Below, in pieces: positions 10,886-24,419 of a stretch of 64,000 bases of DNA. The DNA comes from Flabesymbios commensalis (Eukaryota > Annelida > Polychaeta > Terebellida > Flabelligeridae), in the NCBI GenBank assembly GCA_964017125.1, contig CAXHKU010000913.1, forward strand, positions 1 through 64,000, written 5' to 3'. A model generated the notes under the pieces. It worked only from the letters and a program-made list of their open reading frames with translations, was not told the DNA's origin and did not search any database. Numbering within the stretch: the stretch's first letter is position 1; every line of letters starts with the position of its first letter. Position numbers and translations under genes: made by a program.

Positions 10886-12589
10886 GCAGAAATTAATCAA
10901 ACTTCGCCAAATTTACAGGGAAGTTGCCGTAATAACAGCCAATGTTGCCTGCAAAACTACATGGGAAACGGTTGAGAATTGACGTCTGAATTGACGTCTA
11001 AATGAATAACTTTTAATAATAGTCAATCAAATTTCACACCAAGCTCATTAATACTTTCTGCAATAATTAATCAAACTTCGCCAAATTTACACGGAAGTTG
11101 TCGTAATACCAGTCGATGGTGGCTGCAAAACTACATCGAAAACGGTTAAGAATTGACGTCTGAATTGACGTCTAAATAAATAACTTTTAATAATACTCAA
11201 TCAAATCTCACACCAATCTCATTATATAACTTTTGCAGTAATTGATCAAACTTCGCCAAATTTACAGGGAAGTTGCCGTAGTACCAGCCGATGGTGCCTG
11301 CAAAACTACATGGAAAACAGTTATGAATTGACGTCTGAATTGACGTCTAAATGAATAACTTTTAATAATACTCAATCAAATTTCACACCAATCTCGTTAA
11401 TAACTTATGCAGTAATTGATCAAACTTCGCCAAATTTACAGGGAAATTGCCGTAATAACAGCCGATGGTGCCTGCAAAATTACATGGAAAACGGTTGAGA
11501 ATTGACGTCTGAATTGACGTCTAAATGAGTCACTTTTAATAATAGTCAATCAAATTTCACACCAAGCTCATTAATAACTTCTGCAATAATTAATCAAACT
11601 TCGCCAAATCTACAGGGAAGTTGCCGTAATAACAGCCAATGTTGCCTGCAAAACTACATGGAAAACGGTTGAGAATTGACGTCTGAATTGACGTCTAAAT
11701 GAATCACTTTTAATAATAGTCAAGCAAATTTCACACCAAGCTCATTAATAACTTCTGCAATAATTAATCAAACTTCGCCAAATTTACAGGGAAGTTGCCG
11801 TAATACCAGCCGATGGTGCCTGCAAAACTACATGGAAAACAGTTAAGAATTGACGTCTGAATTGACGTCTAAATTAATAACTTTCAATAATACTCGATCA
11901 AATTTCACACCAATTTCTTTAATTATTTTTGCAGTAATAAATCAAACTTCGCAAAGTTTACATTAATCAAACTTCGCCAAATTTACAGGGAAGTTGCCGT
12001 AATACCAGCCGATGGTGCCTGCAAAACTACATGGAAAACAGTTAAGAATTGACGTCTGAATTGACGTCTAAATGAATAACTTTTAATAATACTCAATCAA
12101 ATTTCACATCAATCTCATTAATAACTTATGCAGTAATTAATCAAACTTCGCCAAATTTACAGGGAAGTTGCTGTAATAACAGCCGATGTTGCCTGCAAAA
12201 CTACATGGAAAACGGTAGAGAATTGACGTCTGAATTGACGTCTAAATGAATAACTTTTAATAATACTCAATCAAATTTCACACCAATCTCATTAATAACT
12301 TATGCAGTAATTAATCAAACTTCGCCAAATTTACAGGGAAGTTGCCGTAATATCAGCCGATGTTGCCTGCAAAACTACATGGAAAACGGTTGAGAATTGA
12401 CGTCTGAATTGACGTCTAAATGAATAACTTTTAATAATACTCAATCTAATTTCACACCAATCTCATTATATAACTTTTGCAGTAATTAATCAAACTTCGC
12501 TAAATTTACAGGGCAGTTGTCGTAATACCAGCCGATGGTGCCTGCAAAACTACATGGAAAACGGTTGAGAATTGACGTCTGAATTGACG
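10886..12589 (+). repeat. Mosaic stretch, source or copy of segments found again at 17-20 kb
   Basis: This stretch starts the right-hand compositional domain: the TGTCGTAATACCAGTCGATG / GTGGCTGC class, the CAGTTATGAATT class and the AGGGAAATTGCC / AAAATTACATGG class all appear here for the first time in the window. Part of it recurs further on: TCAAATCTCACACC with AATTGATCAAAC and CCGTAGTACC near 11205 is seen again near 17125, and the segment from about 11680 is repeated at 18819 onward. One 199-bp monomer has its core at 11943. Only satellite monomers are present. Confidence 0.75.
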
Positions 12590-13137
12590 TCTAAATGAAT
12601 AACTTTTAAAAATACTCAATCAAATTTCACACTAATCTCATTAATAACTTTTGCAGTAATTAATCAAACTTCGCCAAATTTACAGAACAGTTGCCGTAAT
12701 ACCAGTCGATGGGGCCTGCAAAAATACATGGAAAACGGTTGAGAATTGACGTCTGAATTGACGTCTTAATGAATAACTTTTAATAATACTCGATCAAATT
12801 TCACAACAATCTTATTAATAACTTTTGCAGTAATTATTCAAACTTTGCCAAATTTACAGGGAAGTTGCCGTAATAACAGCCAATGCTGCCTGCAAAACTA
12901 CATGGAAAACGGTTGAGAATTGACGTCTAAATGAATCACTTCTAATAATAGTCAATCAAAATTCACACCAAGCTCATTAATAACTTCTGCAATACTTAAT
13001 TGAACTTCGCCAAATTTACACGGAAGTTGCCGTAATACCAGCCGATGGTGCCTGCAAAACAACATTGAAAACGGTTGAGAATTGACGTCTGAATTGACGT
13101 CTAAATGAATAACTTTTAATAATACTCAATCAAATTT
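11680..13137 (+). repeat. Left copy of a dispersed block, offset 7139 bp from the right copy
   Basis: This segment matches 18819-20276 at a constant offset of 7139. Shared rare marks are TAAATTAATAACTT before the 199-bp monomer (cores at 11943 and 19082), TTGCTGTAATAACAG (near 12168 and 19307), ACGGTAGAGAATT (GGTAGAG at 12214 and 19353), TACAGAACAG with CAGTCGATGGGGCC, and the 162-bp monomer (12916 and 20055). The copies are separated by the 11-mer and 8-mer blocks, so it was probably copied before, or split by, those later tandem expansions. The order of events is inference. Confidence 0.82.
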
Positions 13138-16100
13138 CACATCAATCTCATTAATAACTTATGCAGTAATTAATCAAACTTCGCCAAATTTATAGGGCAG
13201 TTGCCGTAATACCAGCCGATGGAGCCTGCAAAAGTACATGGAAAACGGTTGAGAATTAACGTCTGAATTGACGTCTAAATGAATAACTTTTAATAATACT
13301 CAATCTAATTTCACACCAATCTCATTAATAACTTTTGCAGTAATTAATCAAACTTCGCCAAATTCACAGGGAAGTTACCGTAATAACAGTCGATGTTGCC
13401 TACAAAACTACATGGAAAACGGTTGAGAATTGACGTCTGAATTGACGTCTAAATGAATAACTTTTAATAATACTCAATCAAATTTCACACCAATCTCATT
13501 AATAACTTATGCAGTAATTAATCAAACTTCGCCAAATTTATAGGGCAGTTGCCGTAATACCAGCCGATGGAGCCTGCAAAAGTACATGGAAAACGGTTGA
13601 GAATTAACGTCTGAATTGACGTCTAAATGAATAACTTTTAATAATACTCAATCTAATTTCACACCAATCTCATTAATAACTTTTGCAGTAATTAATCAAA
13701 CTTTGCCAAATTTACAGGGAAGTTGCCGTAATAACAGCCAATGTTGCCTGCAAAACTACATGGGAAACGGTTGAGAATTGACGTCTGAATTGACGTCTAA
13801 ATGAATAACTTTTAATAATAGTCAATCAAATTTCACACCAGGCTCATTAATACTTTCTGCAATAATTAATCAAACTTCGCCAAATTTACACGGAAGTTGT
13901 CGTAATACCAGTCGATGGTGGCTGCAAAACTACATCGAAAACGGTTGAGAATTGACGTCTGAATTGACGTCTAAATAAATAACTTTTAATAATACTCAAT
14001 CAAATTTCACACCAATCTCGTTAATAACTTATGCAGTGATTAATCAAACTTCGCCAAATTTACAGGGAAATTGCCGTAATACCAGCCGATGGTGCCTGCA
14101 AAACTACATGGAAAACAGTTATGAATTGACGTCTGAATTGACGTCTAAATGAATAACTTTTAATAATACTCAATCAAATTTCACACCAATCTCGTTAATA
14201 ACTTATGCAGTAATTAATCAAACTTCGCCAAATTTACAGGGAAATTGCCGTAATAACAGCCGATGGTGCCTGCAAAATTACATGGAAAACGGTTGAGAAT
14301 TGACGTCTGAATTGACGTCTAAATGAATAACTTTTAATAATAGTCAATAAAATTTCACACCAAGCTCATTAATAACTTCTGCAATAATTAATCAAACTTC
14401 GCCAAATCTACAGGGAAGTTGCCGTAATAACAGCCAATGTTGCCTGCAAAACTACATGGAAAACGGTTGAGAATTGACGTCTGAATTGACGTCTAAATGA
14501 ATAACTTTTAAAAATACTCAATCAAATTTCACACCAATCTCATTAATAACTTTTGCAGTAATTAATCAAACTTCGCCAAATTTACAGAACAGTTGCCGTA
14601 ATACCAGTCGATGGGGCCTGCAAAAATACATGGAAAACGGTTGAGAATTGACGTCTGAATTGACGTCTTAATGAATAACTTTTAATAATACTCGATCAAA
14701 TTTCACAACAATCTTATTAATAACTTTTGCAGTAATTATTCAAACTTCGCCAAATTTACAGGGAAGTTGCCGTAATAACAGCCAATGCTGCCTGCAAAAC
14801 TACATGGAAAACGGTTGAGAATTGACGTCTAAATGAATCACTTCTAATAATAGTCAATCAAATTTCACACCAAGCTCATTAATAACTTCTGCAATACTTA
14901 ATTGAACTTCGCCAAATTTACACGGAAGTTGCCGTAATACCAGCCGATGGTGCCTGCAAAACAACATTGAAAACGGTTGAGAATTGACGTCTGAATTGAC
15001 GTCTAAATGAATAACTTTTAATAATACTCAATCAAATTTCACATCAATCTCATTAATAACTTATGCAGTAATTAATCAAACTTCGCCAAATTTATAGGGC
15101 AGTTGTCGTAATACCAGCCGATGGAGCCTGCAAAAGTACATGGAAAACGGTTGAGAATTAACGTCTGAATTGACGTCTAAATGAATAACTTTTAATAATA
15201 CTCAATCTAATTTCACACCAATCTCATTAATAACTTTTGCAGTAATTAATCAAACTTCGCCAAATTCACAGGGAAGTTACCGTAATAACAGTCGATGTTG
15301 CCTACAAAACTACATGGAAAACGGTTGAGAATTGACGTCTGAATTGACGTCTAAATGAATAACTTTTAATAATACTCAATCAAATTTCACACCAATCTCA
15401 TTAATAACTTATGCAGTAATTAATCAAACTTCGCCAAATTTATAGGGCAGTTGCCGTAATACCAGCCGATGGAGCCTGCAAAAGTACATGGAAAACGGTT
15501 GAGAATTAACGTCTGAATTGACGTCTAAATGAATAACTTTTAATAATACTCAATCTAATTTCACACCAATCTCATTAATAACTTTTGCAGTAATTAATCA
15601 AACTTTGCCAAATTTACAGGGAAGTTGCCGTAATAACAGCCAATGTTGCCTGCAAAACTACATGGGAAACGGTTGAGAATTGACGTCTGAATTGACGTCT
15701 AAATGAATAACTTTTAATAATAGTCAATCAAATTTCACACCAGGCTCATTAATACTTTCTGCAATAATTAATCAAACTTCGCCAAATTTACACGGAAGTT
15801 GTCGTAATACCAGTCGATGGTGGCTGCAAAACTACATCGAAAACGGTTGAGAATTGACGTCTGAATTGACGTCTAAATAAATAACTTTTAATAATACTCA
15901 ATCAAATTTCACACCAATCTCGTTAATAACTTATGCAGTGATTAATCAAACTTCGCCAAATTTACAGGGAAATTGCCGTAATACCAGCCGATGGTGCCTG
16001 CAAAACTACATGGAAAACAGTTATGAATTGACGTCTGAATTGACGTCTAAATGAATAACTTTTAATAATACTCAATCAAATTTCACACCAATCTCGTTAA

Positions 16101-16400
16101 TAACTTATGCAGTAATTAATCAAACTTCGCCAAATTTACAGGGAAATTGCCGTAATAACAGCCGATGGTGCCTGCAAAATTACATGGAAAACGGTTGAGA
16201 ATTGACGTCTGAATTGACGTCTAAATGAATAACTTTTAATAATAGTCAATAAAATTTCACACCAAGCTCATTAATAACTTCTGCAATAATTAATCAAACT
16301 TCGCCAAATCTACAGGGAAGTTGCCGTAATAACAGCCAATGTTGCCTGCAAAACTACATGGAAAACGGTTGAGAATTGACGTCTGAATTGACGTCTAAAT
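12590..16400 (+). repeat. Two tandem copies of a 1902-bp 11-monomer unit
   Basis: The unit at about 12590-14495 repeats at about 14496-16400. TACAGAACAG at 12681 and 14583, the 162-bp monomer at 12916 and 14818, and TAGTCAATAAAATTTC near 14341 and 16243 all give 1902 bp, which is 11 x 174 minus the lost 12-mer. Shared marks include GATGGAGCCTGC with GAATTAACG, ACTTTGCC, CACCAGGCTCATT, ATGCAGTGATT and CAAATCTACAGGG. Differences between copies are single bases, for example CACACTAATCTC against CACACCAATCTC in the first monomer. The right edge overlaps the start of the 1394-bp block. Confidence 0.9.
12916..13077 (+). repeat. 162-bp monomer variant: one of the two 12-mers lost
   Basis: Here AGAATTGACGTC is followed at once by TAAATGAATCAC, so only one GAATTGACGTCT copy remains and the unit is 12 bp shorter. 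Five copies start at 12916, 14818, 20055, 20914 and 22993. All five carry the same accompanying changes (GAATCACTT, then TGCAATACTTAATTGAAC in the same unit), so they come from one loss event spread by duplication. Loss of one member of a perfect 12-bp tandem pair is the expected product of slippage. The shorter unit explains why the surrounding 11-mer is 1902 bp rather than 1914 bp. Confidence 0.9.
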
Positions 16401-18765
16401 GAATAACTTTTAATAATAGTCAATCAAATTTCACACCAGGCTCATCAATACTTTCTGCAATAATTAATCAAACTTCGCCAAATTTACACGGAAGTTGTCG
16501 TAATACCAGTCGATGGTGGCTGCAAAACTACATCGAAAACGGTTGAGAATTGGCGTCTGAATTGACGTCTAAATAAATAACTTTTAATAATACGCAAAAA
16601 AATTTCACACCAATCTCATTATATAACTTTTGCAGTAATTATTCAAACTTCGCCAAATTTACAGGGAAGTTGCCGTAATACCAGCCGATGGTGCCTGCAA
16701 AACTACATGGAAAACAGTTATGAATTGACGTCTGAATTGACGGCTAAATGAATAACTTTTAATAATACTCAATCAAATTTCACACCAATCTCGTTAATAA
16801 CTTATGCAGTAATTAATCAAACTTCGCCAAATTTACAGGGAAGTTGCCGTAATAACAGCCAATGTTGCCTGCAAAACTACATGGGAAACGGTTGAGAATT
16901 GACGTCTGAATTGACGTCTAAATGAATAACTTTTAATAATAGTCAATCAAATTTCACACCAAGCTCATTAATACTTTCTGCAATAATTAATCAAACTTCG
17001 CCAAATTTACACGGAAGTTGTCGTAATACCAGTCGATGGTGGCTGCAAAACTACATCGAAAACGGTTGAGAATTGACGTCTGAATTGACGTCTAAATGAA
17101 TAACTTTTAATAATACTCAATCAAATCTCACACCAATCTCATTATATAACTTTTGCAGTAATTGATCAAACTTCGCCAAATTTACAGGGAAGTTGCCGTA
17201 GTACCAGCCGATGGTGCCTGCAAAACTACATGGAAAACAGTTATGAATTGACGTCTGAATTGACGTCTAAATGAATAACTTTTAATAATACTCAATCAAA
17301 TTTCACACCAATCTCGTTAATAACTTATGCAGTAATTAATCAAACTTCGCCAAATTTACAGGGAAATTGCCGTAATACCAGCCGATGGTGCCTGCAAAAC
17401 TACATGGAAAACAGTTATGAATTGACGTCTGAATTGACGTCTAAATGAATAACTTTTAATAATACTCAATCAAATTTCACACCAATCTCGTTAATAACTT
17501 ATGCAGTAATATATCAAACTTCGCCAAATTTACAGGGAAATTGCCGTAATAACAGCCGATGGTGCCTGCAAAATTACATGGAAAACGGTTGAGAATTGAC
17601 GTCTGAATTGACGTCTAAATGAATAACTTTTAATAATAGTCAATAAAATTTCACACCAAGCTCATTAATAACTTCTGCAATAATTAATCAAACTTCGCCA
17701 AATCTACAGGGAAGTTGCCGTAATAACAGCCAATGTTGCCTGCAAAACTACATGGAAAACGGTTGAGAATTGACGTCTGAATTGACGTCTAAATGAATAA
17801 CTTTTAATAATAGTCAATCAAATTTCACACCAGGCTCATCAATACTTTCTGCAATAATTAATCAAACTTCGCCAAATTTACACGGAAGTTGTCGTAATAC
17901 CAGTCGATGGTGGCTGCAAAACTACATCGAAAACGGTTGAGAATTGGCGTCTGAATTGACGTCTAAATAAATAACTTTTAATAATACTCAATCAAATTTC
18001 ACACCAATCTCATTATATAACTTTTGCAGTAATTAATCAAACTTCGCCAAATTTACAGGGAAGTTGCCGTAATACCAGCCGATGGTGCCTGCAAAACTAC
18101 ATGGAAAACAGTTATGAATTGACGTCTGAATTGACGGCTAAATGAATAACTTTTAATAATACTCAATCAAATTTCACACCAATCTCGTTAATAACTTATG
18201 CAGTAATTAATCAAACTTCGCCAAATTTACAGGGAAGTTGCCGTAATAACAGCCAATGTTGCCTGCAAAACTACATGGGAAACGGTTGAGAATTGACGTC
18301 TGAATTGACGTCTAAATGAATAACTTTTAATAATAGTCTATCAAATTTCACACCAAGCTCATTAATACTTTCTGCAATAATTAATCAAACTTCGCCAAAT
18401 TTACACGGAAGTTGTCGTAATACCAGTCGATGGTGGCTGCAAAACTACATCGAAAACGGTTGAGAATTGACGTCTGAATTGACGTCTAAATGAATAACTT
18501 TTAATAATACTCAATCAAATTTCACACCAATCTCATTATATAACTTTTGCAGTAATTGATCAAACTTCGCCAAATTTACAGGGAAGTTGCCGTAGTACCA
18601 GCCGATGGTGCCTGCAAAACTACATGGAAAACAGTTATGAATTGACGTCTGAATTGACGTCTAAATGAATAACTTTTAATAATACTCAATCAAATTTCAC
18701 ACCAATCTCGTTAATAACTTATGCAGTAATTAATCAAACTTCGCCAAATTTACAGGGAAATTGCC
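15945..18765 (+). repeat. Two tandem copies of a 1394-bp 8-monomer unit
   Basis: CTCATCAATACTTTC occurs at 16441 and 17835, and TAGTCAATAAAATT at 16243 and 17637, both 1394 bp apart. That is 8 x 174 plus two extra bases from two ATTATATAAC monomers per unit. Shared rare marks are GAATTGGCGTCTG and GAATTGACGGCTAAATG. The first copy runs from about 15945 and overlaps the preceding 1902-bp unit, so this duplication happened after that one. Private differences are few, such as TACGCAAAAAAATTTC near 16595 against TACTCAATCAAATTTC near 17990. Confidence 0.88.
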
Positions 18766-20009
18766 GTAATAACAGCCGATGGTGCCTGCAAAATTACATG
18801 GAAAACGGTTGAGAATTGACGTCTGAATTGACGTCTAAATGAGTCACTTTTAATAATAGTCATTCAAATTTCACACCAAGCTCATTAATAACTTCTGCAA
18901 TAATTAATCAAACTTCGCCAAATTTCAAGGAAGTTGCCGTAATACCAGCCGATGGTGCCTGCAAAACTACATGGAAAACAGTTAAGAATTGACGTCTGAA
19001 TTGACGTCTAAATTAATAACTTCTAATAATACTCGATCAAATTTCACACCAATTTCTTTAATAATTTTTGCAGTAATAAATCAAACTTCGCAAAGTTTAC
19101 ATTAATCAAACTTCGCCAAATTTACAGGGAAGTTGCCGTAATACCAGCAGATGGTGCCTGCAAAACTACATGGAAAACAGTTAAGAATTGACGTCTGAAT
19201 TGACGTCTAAATGAATAACTTTTAATAATACTCAATCAAATTTCACATCAATCTCATTAATAACTTATGCAGTAATTAATCAAACTTCGCCAAATTTACA
19301 GGGAAGTTGCTGTAATAACAGCCGATGTTGCCTGCAAAACTACATGGAAAACGGTAGAGAATTGACGTCTGAATTGACGTCTAAATGAATAACTTTTAAT
19401 AATACTCAATCAAATTTCACACCAATCTCATTAATAACTTATGCAGTAATTAATCAAACTTCGCCAAATTTACAGGGAAGTTGCCGTAATAACAGCCGAT
19501 GTTGCCTGCAAAACTACATGGAAAACGGTTGAGAATTGACGTCTGAATTGACGTCTAAATGAATAACTTTTAATAATACTCTATCAAATTTCACACCAAT
19601 CTCATTATATAACTTTTGCAGTAATTAATCAAACTTCGCTAAATTTACAGGGCAGTTGTCGTAATACCAGCCGATGGTGCCTGCTAAACTACATGGAAAA
19701 CGGTTGAGAATTGACGTCTGAATTGACGTCTAAATGAATAACTTTTAAAAATACTCAATCAAATTTCACACCAATCTCATTAATAACTTTTGCAGTAATT
19801 AATAAAACTTCGCCAAATTTACAGAACAGTTGCCGTAATACCAGTCGATGGGGCCTGCAAAATTACATGGAAAACGGTTGAGAATTGACGTCTGAATTGA
19901 CGTCTTAATGAATAACTTTTAATAATACTCAATCAAATTTCACAACAATCTCATTAATAACTTTTGCAGTAATTAATCAAACTTCGCCAAATTTACAGGG
20001 AAGTTGCCG

Positions 20010-21737
20010 TAATAACAGCCAATGCTGCCTGCAAAACTACATGGAAAACGGTTGAGAATTGACGTCTAAATGAATCACTTTTAATAATAGTCAATCAAAT
20101 TTCACACCAAGCTCATTAATAACTTCTGCAATACTTAATTGAACTTCGCCAAATTTACACGGAAGTTGCCGTAATACCAGCCGATGGTGCCTGCAAAACA
20201 ACATTGAAAACGGTTGAGAATTGACGTCTGAATTGACGTCTAAATGAATAACTTTTAATAATACTCAATCAAATTTAAAACCAATCTCATTAATAACTTT
20301 TGCAGTAATTAATCAAACTTCGCCAAATTCACAGGGAAGTTACCGTAATAACAGCCAATGTTGTCTGCAAAACTACATGGAAAACTTTTGAGAATTGACG
20401 TCTGAATTGACGTCTAAATGAATAACTTTTATTAATACTCAATCAAATTTCACACCAAGCTCATTATTATCTTTTACAGTAATTAATCAAACTTCGCCAA
20501 ATTTACAGGGAAGATGCCGTAATAACAGTCGATGTTGCCTGCAAAACTACATGGAAAACGGTTGAGAATTGACGTCTGAATTTACGTCTTAATGAATAAC
20601 TTTTAATAATACGCAATCAAATTTCACATCAATCTCATTAATAACTTTTGCAGTAATTAATCAAACTTCGTCAAATTTACAGGGCAGTTGTCGTAATACC
20701 AGCCGATGGTGCCTGCAAAACGACATGGGAAACGGTTGAGAATTGACGTCTGAATTGACGTCTAAATGAATGACTTTCAATAATACTCAATCAAATTTCA
20801 CAAAAAATTTCATTAATAACTTTTGCAGTAATTAATCACACTTCGCCAAATTTACAGGGAAGTTGCCGTAATAACAGCCAATGCTGCCTGCAAAACTACA
20901 TGGAAAACGGTTGAGAATTGACGTCTAAATGAATCACTTTTAATAATAGTCAATCAAATTTCACACCAAGCTCATTAATAACTTCTGCAATACTTAATTG
21001 AACTTCGCCAAATTTACACGGAAGTTGCCGTAATACCAGCCGATGGTGCCTGCAAAACAACATTGAAAACGGTTGAGAATTGACGTCTGAATTGACGTCT
21101 AAATGAATAACTTTTAATAATACTCAATCAAATTTAAAACCAATCTCATTAATAACTTTTGCAGTAATTAATCAAACTTCGCCAAATTCACAGGGAAGTT
21201 ACCGTAATAACAGCCAATGTTGTCTGCAAAACTACATGGAAAACTTTTGAGAATTGACGTCTGAATTGACGTCTAAATGAATAACTTTTATTAATACTCA
21301 ATCAAATTTCACACCAAGCTCATTATTATCTTTTACAGTAATTAATCAAACTTCGCCAAATTTACAGGGAAGATGCCGTAATAACAGTCGATGTTGCCTG
21401 CAAAACTACATGGAAAACGGTTGAGAATTGACGTCTGAATTTACGTCTTAATGAATAACTTTTAATAATACGCAATCAAATTTCACATCAATCTCATTAA
21501 TAACTTTTGCAGTAATTAATCAAACTTCGTCAAATTTACAGGGCAGTTGTCGTAATACCAGCCGATGGTGCCTGCAAAACGACATGGGAAACGGTTGAGA
21601 ATTGACGTCTGAATTGACGTCTAAATGAATGACTTTCAATAATACTCAATCAAATTTCACAAAAAATTTCATTAATAACTTTTGCAGTAATTAATCACAC
21701 TTCGCCAAATTTACAGGGAAGTTGCCGTAATAACAGC
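20010..21737 (+). repeat. Two tandem copies of an 859-bp 5-monomer unit
   Basis: The unit at about 20010-20868 is followed by a second copy. The 162-bp monomers at 20055 and 20914 give 859 bp, which is 5 x 174 minus 12 plus one base from CACAAAAAATTTC. Shared marks are CAATACTTAATTGAAC, AACATTGAAAACGG, CAAATTTAAAACC, AGTTACCG, GGAAAACTTTTGAG, CATTATTATCTTTTACAG and GGGAAGATGCCG. The copies part at the GCCAATGCTGCC (20878) against GCCGATGTTGCCTAC (21738) difference. The second copy is also the left part of the 2079-bp unit. Confidence 0.88.
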
Positions 21738-24418
21738 CGATGTTGCCTACAAAACTACATGGAAAACGGTTGAGAATTGACGTCTGAATTGACGTCTAAA
21801 TGAATAACTTTTAATAATACTCAATCAAATTTCACACCAATCTCATTAATAACTTATGCAGTAATTAATCAAACTTCGCCAAATTTATAGGGCAGTTGCC
21901 GTAATACCAGCCCATGGAGCCTGCAAAAGTACATGGAAAACGGTTGAGAATTAACGTCTGAATTGACGTCTAAATGAATCACTTTTAATAATAGTCAATC
22001 AAATTTCACACCAAGCTCATTAATAACTTCTGCAATAATTAATCAAACTTCGCCAAATTTGCACGGAAGTTGCCGTAATACCAGCCGAGGGTGCCTGCAA
22101 AACAACATCGAAAACGGTTGAGAATTGACGTCTGAATTGACGTCTAAATGAATAACTTTTAATAATACTCAATCAAATTTCAAACCAATCTCATTAATAA
22201 CTTTTGCAGTAATTAATAAAACTTCGCCAAATTTACAGGGAAGTTGCCGTAATAACAGCCGATGTTGCCTGCAAAACTACATGGAAAACGGTTGAGAATT
22301 GACGTCTGAATTGACGTCTAAATGAATAACTTTTAATAATACTCAATCAAATTTCACACCAATCTCATTATATAACTTTTGCAGTAATTAATCAAACTTC
22401 GCCAAATTTACAGGGAAGTTGCCGTAATACCAGCCAATGGTGCCTGCAAAACTACATGGAAAACAGTTAAGAATTGACGTCTGAATTGACGTCTAAATTA
22501 ATAACTTTTAATAATACTCAATCAAATTTCACACCAATCTCATTAATAACTTTTGCGGTAATTAATACAACTTTGCCAAATTTACAGGGCAGTTGTCGTA
22601 ATACCAGCCGATGGTGCCTGCAAAACAACATTGAAAACGGTTGAGAATTGACGTCTGAATTGACGTCTAAATGAATAACTTTTAATAATACTCAATCAAA
22701 TTTAAAACCAATCTCATTAATAACTTTTGCAGTAATTAATCAAACTTCGTCAAATTTACAGGGCAGTTGTCGTAATACCAGCCGATGGTGCCTGCAAAAC
22801 GACATGGGAAACGGTTGAGAATTGACGTCTGAATTGACGTCTAAATGAATGACTTTCAATAATACTCAATCAAATTTCACAAAAAATTTCATTAATAACT
22901 TTTGCAGTAATTAATCACACTTCGCCAAATTTACAGGGAAGTTGCCGTAATAACAGCCAATGCTGCCTGCAAAACTACATGGAAAACGGTTGAGAATTGA
23001 CGTCTAAATGAATCACTTTTAATAATAGTCAATCAAATTTCACACCAAGCTCATTAATAACTTCTGCAATACTTAATTGAACTTCGCCAAATTTACACGG
23101 AAGTTGCCGTAATACCAGCCGATGGTGCCTGCAAAACAACATTGAAAACGGTTGAGAATTGACGTCTGAATTGACGTCTAAATGAATAACTTTTAATAAT
23201 ACTCAATCAAATTTAAAACCAATCTCATTAATAACTTTTGCAGTAATTAATCAAACTTCGCCAAATTCACAGGGAAGTTACCGTAATAACAGCCAATGTT
23301 GTCTGCAAAACTACATGGAAAACTTTTGAGAATTGACGTCTGAATTGACGTCTAAATGAATAACTTTTATTAATACTCAATCAAATTTCACACCAAGCTC
23401 ATTATTATCTTTTACAGTAATTAATCAAACTTCGCCAAATTTACAGGGAAGATGCCGTAATAACAGTCGATGTTGCCTGCAAAACTACATGGAAAACGGT
23501 TGAGAATTGACGTCTGAATTTACGTCTTAATGAATAACTTTTAATAATACGCAATCAAATTTCACATCAATCTCATTAATAACTTTTGCAGTAATTAATC
23601 AAACTTCGTCAAATTTACAGGGCAGTTGTCGTAATACCAGCCGATGGTGCCTGCAAAACGACATGGGAAACGGTTGAGAATTGACGTCTGAATTGACGTC
23701 TAAATGAATGACTTTCAATAATACTCAATCAAATTTCACAAAAAATTTCATTAATAACTTTTGCAGTAATTAATCACACTTCGCCAAATTTACAGGGAAG
23801 TTGCCGTAATAACAGCCGATGTTGCCTACAAAACTACATGGAAAACGGTTGAGAATTGACGTCTGAATTGACGTCTAAATGAATAACTTTTAATAATACT
23901 CAATCAAATTTCACACCAATCTCATTAATAACTTATGCAGTAATTAATCAAACTTCGCCAAATTTATAGGGCAGTTGCCGTAATACCAGCCCATGGAGCC
24001 TGCAAAAGTACATGGAAAACGGTTGAGAATTAACGTCTGAATTGACGTCTAAATGAATCACTTTTAATAATAGTCAATCAAATTTCACACCAAGCTCATT
24101 AATAACTTCTGCAATAATTAATCAAACTTCGCCAAATTTGCACGGAAGTTGCCGTAATACCAGCCGAGGGTGCCTGCAAAACAACATCGAAAACGGTTGA
24201 GAATTGACGTCTGAATTGACGTCTAAATGAATAACTTTTAATAATACTCAATCAAATTTCAAACCAATCTCATTAATAACTTTTGCAGTAATTAATAAAA
24301 CTTCGCCAAATTTACAGGGAAGTTGCCGTAATAACAGCCGATGTTGCCTGCAAAACTACATGGAAAACGGTTGAGAATTGACGTCTGAATTGACGTCTAA
24401 ATGAATAACTTTTAATAA
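20640..24418 (+). repeat. Two copies of a block with period 2079 bp (12 monomers)
   Basis: The 162-bp monomers at 20914 and 22993 and the private mark CCCATGGAGCC (21911 and 23990) are 2079 bp apart, equal to 12 x 174 minus 12 plus three single-base insertions. The left copy spans about 20640-22339 and the right about 22719-24418, with a short stretch of other monomers between. GCCGAGGGTGCC and ATTTGCACGG are further marks shared by the two copies. Because the left copy contains the end of the second 859-bp unit, the 859-bp duplication may have come first. Confidence 0.87.
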
Positions 24419-24419
24419 T

